Shown here: one piece after another, positions 51,780-57,090 of the stretch
How the letters are laid out: every line of letters starts with the position of its first letter
How positions within the stretch are numbered: the first letter of the stretch is position 1
From: an uncultured Lachnospiraceae bacterium
GTDB lineage: Bacteria > Bacillota > Clostridia > Lachnospirales > Lachnospiraceae
Length of the DNA: 57,090 nucleotides
Assembly (NCBI GenBank): GCA_949893755.1
Contig: CATLCV010000001.1
Location: 1 to 57,090 of the forward strand
Direction: 5' to 3'
Made by a program: the position numbers and the translations under genes
Notes under the pieces: generated by a model
The model's database searches: none
What the model saw: the letters and a program-made list of their open reading frames with translations, nothing else
Told to the model about the DNA's origin: nothing

Positions 51780-54368
51780 TCAGGTCATCTCATCCCGCAG
51801 TGCGTCAATGATATTTTCCTTTCTGATCTTACTTACAGCATACATCATTGTGACGAATATTACAAGGAATACACTCAGAACACTGATCCCGATCCCGGCC
51901 CACGGCAGAATAAACGCTGTGCCGTCCGTTGACATGGTCTTAACGATCAGCACGGAAGACAGCAGTGACAGAGGGATCCCGATGGCCAGCGCCTTGATGC
52001 CGTAAAACGCACATTCAAAACGCATCATCTTATTAAAATCCTTATCCGACATTCCCACGGAGCGCAGCATTGCCAGCTCCCGCCTGCGCAGCTTGATGTT
52101 GGTGGAGATCGTATTGAACACATTGGCTGCCGCGATCAGTGAGATCAGGGCAATAAACAGCCAGGCAAATACATTGGCGATAAAGAGATAATTCCGATGC
52201 TGCTCAAATGCCTCGCTGCTGTTTATCAGTGTATAGGAACATGATATCCCTTCTTCTATTATGATCCTGCGCATTTTCTCCACAGCCTGAGATGCGTTTT
52301 CCGTGTTGAAGCACATCCCCTTGACTCTAAGCTCTGCCGAAACATCCGGGGGCACCAGTGTTTCCTTCACGGACCAGGGGGCAATGATCTCCAACGTATA
52401 GGGCAGTGTTTCCTGACCCGCGGCATCCACAAGCGGCGGAATGTCAGGCGGAATAAACTCTGCCGGCGTTATGGTGACATTCTGCTCCTGTCCGGTTGTT
52501 CCATCCGTCATTTTTGGGGAAATGGCAAGCTCCACGGAAGCACTTTGGAACAGGTCCGCAAGATCCTCGGCGCCTTTCACATCATCGCTGTCGTCGTTGA
52601 TCTTGGCAACGGCAAGCATTTTCCCGTTTTGGCCCATGTACTCTGCCGCCGGCAGTCCCAGCTTCTCAACCAGCTTCTGATAAAACGCGTCGTCAAAAAA
52701 ATGCACTTCCAGCAGAAGCTCCTGGTCCTCCTGTGCGGATTCTCCGCCCGCCGCTTCCCGGTACGCATCCGTAAGCTGATCCGGTGAAGTCTTGCAGGAA
52801 AAAGCGATGGCCGCCCGGCAGGAGCTTTCCGATATACCGGATATTGCTTTCATCTTGTCATAAAGGCGGAACAGCTCTTCATCCTCCATCTCCTGCGTCC
52901 CGAACCCAAGATCATAATCCGACACGGTTTTGAACCCGTCCGCCGACTGCTGCATGCTTTCGATCAAAGCATTGGCAGATACAAACAATACGATACTCAG
53001 TACCAGGGAAAGCACGATACTCCGATAACGCTTCCGGTTTCGTTTGAAATTTTTCAGGGCAAGGGTTCCTTCCAGACCGTACATGCGCTGCTTTCTCTGA
53101 GAGATTTCCATCAACCCGGATTCCACTTTGATCTCATTGGTCTGCCGGATACATTCCATCACCGGCAGGCTGACTGCCTTTTTTGCCGGCAGCCAGGCTG
53201 AGATCAGGATCGTGACCAGGCTGACCGCGGTCGCGCCGGCCACCGCCGGGAGAGATACCTTCGTGGTCAGCGGAACCCCTGTATACAAAACGGCTCCAAA
53301 CCGGCCGGATACGACGGAGATCACACCCCGGATGCATCCCAGTCCTGCCAGGATACCGATGGGAATCCCCACCGCACCGATGCACAGTCCTTCAAAAAGG
53401 ACGGAATTACGCAGCTGCTTCTCCGTAGCCCCCACAGAGGCCAGCACCCCGATCTCCCGGATCCGTTCGCTCAGTGAGATGCTGAAGGAATTGTAGATCA
53501 GAAACACCGAACCGATCATGATGATCGCCAGCACGATTCCCCCAAAGGAATATAAAAACGCCATGAATACCTTGTCCGACGGCCTGTCTGAAATTCCCAT
53601 AATGCGCAGCACATCATAATTCAGTATGCAGGGATATCCGGCTTTTACCTGATCCGTATAGGAATACACCTTTCGCATCTGGTCCAGTGTGACAAACAGG
53701 GTGAGCGGATTGTAGCCGGCCGCCGCGTCTGTCTTTGTGATCAGTGTACATCCCGGGGATTCCTCGGTCTCAAACACCGGGGTCCTGCAGATTCCGACTA
53801 CCGTATAGGTCTTCTCCTTCCGGGGCAGAAAGGTCTCCGCTCCGGCCTCGTATGGATCGGCCTGGCTCAGCTCCTGCTCTCCCCGCATACGGCTTCCCAC
53901 AGAAAGCTCCAGTGTGCTGCCTGTTTTGCCGGAAATACCGCACTCTTTCATGGCGCTTCCGGATACAAGGACCTCGCCGTCATGTTCCGGAAGCCGCCCG
54001 GACAGCAGCGTGATGGGCAGGGCCTGGAACGTCTCCTCCTGGAATCCGGCGATAAAGAGATAGGGCCTGCCGGGATCTGTCCCGTTCTCTGCCTCTGCAT
54101 ATCCGATATTTTCAAAGGTCACTGTGTCCGTTACCTCTTTGTCCTCGGAGCGTTCCTGCACAAAGGAAGCATCTACATTCAAAAACGCGGCGCCCCACCC
54201 TCCGTACTTCTGTATGGCTCCCCGCGCCATATAGTCCAGCAGTGATACGCCGAAGGTGGTCACTCCGGTGATCATCACCGTGGACAATACCACGCCGATG
54301 ATGGTTACAAGGGTCCGTGTGCGGTTCTTTTTCAGCCCCTCCAGGGCAATCTTATGAAAGATATTCAT
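51780..54368 (-). CDS. FtsX-family ABC transporter permease
   Basis: An 862-residue membrane protein with an N-terminal helix (TLVTIIGVVLSTVMITGV), a large extracytoplasmic domain (about 55-260), a first FtsX block (about 270-400, SLSERIREIGVLASVGATEKQLRNS), a second extracytoplasmic domain (about 465-720) and a final FtsX block (about 735-850, LRRRELAMLRSVGMSD). The ATG overlaps the ATPase stop (ATGA). Paired with an intramembrane-sensing kinase and a response regulator, it resembles peptide-antibiotic sensing and detoxification modules. Confidence 0.9.
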   Translation of the reverse strand: MNIFHKIALEGLKKNRTRTLVTIIGVVLSTVMITGVTTFGVSLLDYMARGAIQKYGGWGAAFLNVDASFVQERSEDKEVTDTVTFENIGYAEAENGTDPGRPYLFIAGFQEETFQALPITLLSGRLPEHDGEVLVSGSAMKECGISGKTGSTLELSVGSRMRGEQELSQADPYEAGAETFLPRKEKTYTVVGICRTPVFETEESPGCTLITKTDAAAGYNPLTLFVTLDQMRKVYSYTDQVKAGYPCILNYDVLRIMGISDRPSDKVFMAFLYSFGGIVLAIIMIGSVFLIYNSFSISLSERIREIGVLASVGATEKQLRNSVLFEGLCIGAVGIPIGILAGLGCIRGVISVVSGRFGAVLYTGVPLTTKVSLPAVAGATAVSLVTILISAWLPAKKAVSLPVMECIRQTNEIKVESGLMEISQRKQRMYGLEGTLALKNFKRNRKRYRSIVLSLVLSIVLFVSANALIESMQQSADGFKTVSDYDLGFGTQEMEDEELFRLYDKMKAISGISESSCRAAIAFSCKTSPDQLTDAYREAAGGESAQEDQELLLEVHFFDDAFYQKLVEKLGLPAAEYMGQNGKMLAVAKINDDSDDVKGAEDLADLFQSASVELAISPKMTDGTTGQEQNVTITPAEFIPPDIPPLVDAAGQETLPYTLEIIAPWSVKETLVPPDVSAELRVKGMCFNTENASQAVEKMRRIIIEEGISCSYTLINSSEAFEQHRNYLFIANVFAWLFIALISLIAAANVFNTISTNIKLRRRELAMLRSVGMSDKDFNKMMRFECAFYGIKALAIGIPLSLLSSVLIVKTMSTDGTAFILPWAGIGISVLSVFLVIFVTMMYAVSKIRKENIIDALRDEMT

Positions 54369-55129
54369 GACCGCTTCACCTGCCTTTCGTTCACCTCAGC
54401 TTCGTTGTCCGGCCGCGGTTCTTTTCTGTCCGGGATCCGGGCCTTCGAAGCCGTCTGCCGTTCATCCTGCAGGATCATCCCATCTGAAATGCGGATGATA
54501 CGGTCTGCCTGGAGGGCGATATTTTTGTCATGTGTGACCAGGATCAATGTCTGCCCATACTCCTTGTTGCTCTTTTTCAAAAGCTTTACGATCTCATGTC
54601 CGTTCCGGCTGTCCAGGCTGCCCGTAGGCTCATCCGCCAGCATCACCTGGGGCGCGTTCATCAGGGCACGCCCGATGGCGACACGCTGCTGCTGTCCGCC
54701 GGAAAGCTGGTTGGGAAGATGGGTCTGACGATCCTCCAGGCCAAGCAGATGCAGCAGGTCATTCAGCCGTTTCTGATTCACCTTCCGGCTGTCCATCAGC
54801 ACCGGCAGGGTGATATTTTCCACCACATTGAGGGTGGGGATCAGGTTGTGGAACTGATAGATCAGCCCCACCTGCCGCCTCCGGAAGATGGCCAGCTTCT
54901 CGCTGCTCTGAGCGTATACATCCTGCCCGTTCAGGAAGATCTTTCCCTTTGTGGGCACATCCACCCCGGCAATGGCATGGAGCAGCGTGCTTTTTCCGGA
55001 ACCGGAAGAACCGATGATCGCGGTGAACCCGCCCTTTTCAATCGTCAGCGATACACCGTTCAGCGCGACGACCTGATTTTCGTCCTTGCCGTAAACCTTG
55101 TATAAATTTTCCACTTTCAAAAAATCCAT
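54365..55129 (-). CDS. ABC transporter ATP-binding protein (MacB/BceA-like)
   Basis: A 254-residue cytoplasmic ATPase with Walker A GSSGSGKST, signature LSGGQQQRVAIGRAL, Walker B VMLADEPTGSLDS and H-loop VTHD. The C-terminal tail of about 30 charged residues is longer than usual. AAAGGAGG precedes the ATG. It lies downstream of the promoter and direct repeats at 55188-55229 and is followed directly by its permease. Confidence 0.93.
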   Translation of the reverse strand: MDFLKVENLYKVYGKDENQVVALNGVSLTIEKGGFTAIIGSSGSGKSTLLHAIAGVDVPTKGKIFLNGQDVYAQSSEKLAIFRRRQVGLIYQFHNLIPTLNVVENITLPVLMDSRKVNQKRLNDLLHLLGLEDRQTHLPNQLSGGQQQRVAIGRALMNAPQVMLADEPTGSLDSRNGHEIVKLLKKSNKEYGQTLILVTHDKNIALQADRIIRISDGMILQDERQTASKARIPDRKEPRPDNEAEVNERQVKRS

Positions 55130-55155
55130 AATGTGAACCTCCTTTATTTATAGAC

Positions 55156-55179
55156 GTTCAGAGCCATCCGGTTCTGAAC
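55156..55179. promoter_or_regulatory. Leader hairpin between promoter and ABC ATPase gene
   Basis: GTTCAGAGCC (55156-55165) pairs with GGTTCTGAAC (55170-55179) over 10 bp with one G-U, loop ATCC. No T-tract follows, so it is more likely an mRNA-stabilising or translational element than a terminator. Confidence 0.5.
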
Positions 55180-55187
55180 TTATTCTT

Positions 55188-55229
55188 ATCATAGGATTTC
55201 ACACTTACATTTTCGTGACTTTTTTGTGA
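55188..55229 (-). promoter_or_regulatory. Response-regulator boxes and promoter of the second ABC operon
   Basis: On the minus strand TCACAAAAAAG (55219-55229) and TCACGAAAATG (55208-55218) are tandem 11-bp direct repeats, the spacing OmpR-family regulators use. A -10 TATGAT (55188-55193) follows with the repeats covering the -35 position. The adjacent regulator is the likely activator. Confidence 0.65.
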
Positions 55230-55250
55230 GAGATCCGTCACATTTCCCCA

Positions 55251-56240
55251 TTATTTGGGAAAACGGATGATAAAGACCGCGCCGCCCTGAGGATGATTTT
55301 CTGCGGTCACTGTCCCTCCCTGCCGGGTGATGATGGTTTTGCAAAGCGCCAGTCCGATGCCGTATCCTGCCGCCCTGGAATTTTTTCCCCTGTAAAAACG
55401 GTCAAATAAGGAGCGCAGCTCTTTTTCTTCAAATCCAGCCCCGCTGTCATGAATCGTAAGCTCCGTATACAGCAGGTTGTCTTCACAGGCAATTTCGATC
55501 CTCCCCTGATCGCCGGCGCTTTCCATGCAGTTTTTCAAAATATTCCGGATCGCCTCTGCCAGCCAGTCCGAATCTCCCAGAATCTCCATCCCCTCCGGCA
55601 CATCTGCCTGCAGCGCAATATTGTGTAGCTCCATCGGGATCAGAAGCGGACGCACAGCCGCGTCTACCAGGCCGCGCACATCCACCGGTCCGCTTCGGAA
55701 TACGACAATGCCTGCGTCCAGACGGGACAATTTTAATAAAGAAGTGATGAGCCAGTCCATCTGTGCCAGCAGCTCCTCCGTCTCCTGCAGCAATTCCCTG
55801 CGCTCTGTTTCCTCCGGGTTGTTTTCCAGCAATGACAGGATCAGGTTTACGGAGGTCAGCGGGGTACGGAGCTGATGGGCAATATCCGCCAGCGAATCGG
55901 CCAGATTTTCCTTTTCTTTTTTCAGGGCCGCGTTCTGCTCCCGGATGCGCAGTGTCATTTTCGTGATCTCGCTGCGCAGGATCGAAAGCTCTCCCTCCTC
56001 GGACTCGCTGATGAACAGATAGTCCGCATTATGAAGGACCATATCGATCTGCTCTGAAATCTCCGCAATGCTTCGATACCTCGCTCTGTTGAACACATAG
56101 AACAGGATCCCGAGTGCAGCGGAAGACAATAGGACAAGCAGCCCCGCCGGACTGCTGATCAGAAATCCCGCTGCCGCAAAAACTCCCGCGGTCACGAAAA
56201 AGCAAACGGCAAACCGCCGGTATTCTTTATTTCGAAGCAT
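55251..56240 (-). CDS. Sensor histidine kinase (intramembrane-sensing, BceS-like layout)
   Basis: A 329-residue kinase whose N-terminus is two helices (VCFFVTAGVFAAAGFLI and LLVLLSSAALGILFYVF) with almost no loop between, so it has no extracellular sensor. It continues with the H-box DIAHQLRTPLTSVN, N-box IRNILKNCMESAG, and G-boxes HDSGAGFEE and YGIGLALCKTI. This layout is typical of kinases that sense through an ABC transporter partner, and one is encoded next door. It overlaps the regulator gene by 14 nt. Confidence 0.9.
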   Translation of the reverse strand: MLRNKEYRRFAVCFFVTAGVFAAAGFLISSPAGLLVLLSSAALGILFYVFNRARYRSIAEISEQIDMVLHNADYLFISESEEGELSILRSEITKMTLRIREQNAALKKEKENLADSLADIAHQLRTPLTSVNLILSLLENNPEETERRELLQETEELLAQMDWLITSLLKLSRLDAGIVVFRSGPVDVRGLVDAAVRPLLIPMELHNIALQADVPEGMEILGDSDWLAEAIRNILKNCMESAGDQGRIEIACEDNLLYTELTIHDSGAGFEEKELRSLFDRFYRGKNSRAAGYGIGLALCKTIITRQGGTVTAENHPQGGAVFIIRFPK

Positions 56241-56913
56241 ACCTGTCCCCCAATCGATAGCCAGTCCCGCGGACCGTCAGGATCATCTCCGGGTTGGACG
56301 GATCTTCTTCCATCTTCTCCCGCAGACGTTTGATGTATACCGTCAGTGTATTGTTTGTGACGAATTCGCCTGCCGCGTCCCAAAGCTCCCCCAGCAGGCG
56401 GTCCCTTGTGAGGATCGCTTTCGGATTACTGACGAACATCAGCAGCAGACGGTATTCCAGGGCGGAAAGCGGAATCTCCCTGCCGTCCTTTTTTACAATA
56501 CCAGAAGCTGTGTCCACATAGAGCCCGTCCGCTTCATAGACAGCGGAAACCCGTTCGCTGCGCCGCAGAGCGGTCCGTATCCGCGCCGCCAGCTCCCTGG
56601 GACGGAAGGGCTTGGTGATATAGTCATCTCCTCCCATATTCAGTCCGGTCACTACGCTGGCCTCATCCCCGGAAGCCGTCAAAAAGATCACGGGGATATC
56701 CTGCACTTCTTTGATCTCCGTGCAGACCGTAAATCCGTTTCCGTCCGGCAGAGAGATATCCACCAGCCCCAGGTCAAACTTTTGCTTTCCCAGCATGTCA
56801 AATGCCTCCTGCTGCGTCGGCGCGTGAACGACTGCAAAGCCCTCCGCGCTGAGCAGGCGGGTCAGATTTTTGGCAATCGTCATATCATCTTCCACTAAAA
56901 AAATCTGTTTCAA
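56227..56913 (-). CDS. OmpR-family response regulator
   Basis: A 228-residue regulator: receiver with Glu8-Asp9-Asp10, phosphoacceptor Asp52 (LGLVDISLP) and Lys in YITKPF; winged helix with LSALEYRLLLMFVSN and NTLTVYIKRLREKME. The TTG at 56913 is chosen because AGGAGG lies 8 nt upstream; the longer frame from 57006 lacks a site at its ATGs. It is first in the operon with its kinase and probably binds the 11-bp repeats at 55208-55229. Confidence 0.9.
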   Translation of the reverse strand: MKQIFLVEDDMTIAKNLTRLLSAEGFAVVHAPTQQEAFDMLGKQKFDLGLVDISLPDGNGFTVCTEIKEVQDIPVIFLTASGDEASVVTGLNMGGDDYITKPFRPRELAARIRTALRRSERVSAVYEADGLYVDTASGIVKKDGREIPLSALEYRLLLMFVSNPKAILTRDRLLGELWDAAGEFVTNNTLTVYIKRLREKMEEDPSNPEMILTVRGTGYRLGDRYASK

Positions 56914-57090
56914 TTTTTTATCCTCCTGAACCATCAGACAGATCATGGAGCGCGCCATGACCGCCCTGTGCTCAAATAATTCTTGCATTCTCTGCAGGAA
57001 CATCATATCATACCTTTATAGTTTTCTCAATGAATCACAGAATATGGAGGGGATCTACCATTGGAATGCATTAGAAAAGCGACGCCAGCA

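Noticed and set aside
1-57090. tRNA or rRNA genes
   Set aside because: No T-arm-like GTTCGAATC in a cloverleaf context and no rRNA-like sequence was found by eye; the one GTTCGAAT-like string near 21350 is inside the HD gene.

Overview
The window looks like a chromosome segment from a gut-type Clostridia, most likely a Lachnospiraceae (Blautia/Ruminococcus-like). The support is gene content rather than any marker gene: DUF4869, DUF6440, DUF6142, DUF4867 and DUF4358 proteins, an MBOAT/DHHW/DUF4358/SGNH acetylation operon, strong AGGAGG ribosome sites and several TTG/GTG starts. No rRNA, tRNA, CRISPR array, integrase or complete insertion sequence was seen.

Layout. 1-6.7 kb: the tail of an NCS2 nucleobase permease, then a PTS sugar operon (EIIA, ascorbate-type EIIC, EIIB, FGGY kinase) with its PRD/MtlR-type activator and a small cysteine-rich protein; a 40-bp element is shared by the PTS operon leader and the regulator/cysteine-rich intergenic region. 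6.7-7.5 kb: gene debris, a truncated PD-(D/E)XK nuclease fused to a duplicated 97-bp piece of a nearby ATPase gene and carrying a 57-bp palindromic in-frame insert. 7.6-10 kb: an AgrC/AgrA-like two-component pair and a DUF6440 microprotein behind LytTR-type direct repeats. 10.1-18.5 kb: six same-strand genes, an ATPase/DUF4869 pair, a PcrA-like helicase, an MrfA/YprA-like helicase with DUF1998, a PD-(D/E)XK-like nuclease and an AAA ATPase. This is the most defence-like stretch.

18.5-26.9 kb: a Rieske/FAD oxidoreductase, an HD phosphohydrolase, an orphan prepilin peptidase, and a sugar module (xylulokinase, FucI-like isomerase, DUF4867, AraC regulator). 27-28 kb: a Panacea (DUF4065) antitoxin with a coupled putative toxin. 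28.1-33.5 kb: a peptide-sensing/ABC export module whose histidine kinase is frameshifted. 33.6-38.2 kb: an Rpn-family nuclease and a large coiled-coil surface protein.

38.4-43 kb: a complete promoter-to-terminator O-acetylation operon (SGNH, DUF4358, MBOAT, DHHW, PilZ). 43-50 kb: a nucleotide operon (VanZ, DUF6142, M29 aminopeptidase, purE, purM, a purN-purD fusion, thioredoxin), followed by a microprotein and pyrE. 51-57 kb: a GT51 transglycosylase and a second two-component/ABC module with an intramembrane-sensing kinase.

Best candidates for something undescribed: the 10.1-18.5 kb ATPase/nuclease/helicase block, the ATPase-DUF4869 pair and its duplicated fragment, the palindromic protein-coding insert, the Panacea pair, and the PRD regulon element. 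All functions are inferred from sequence reading; no database search was possible.
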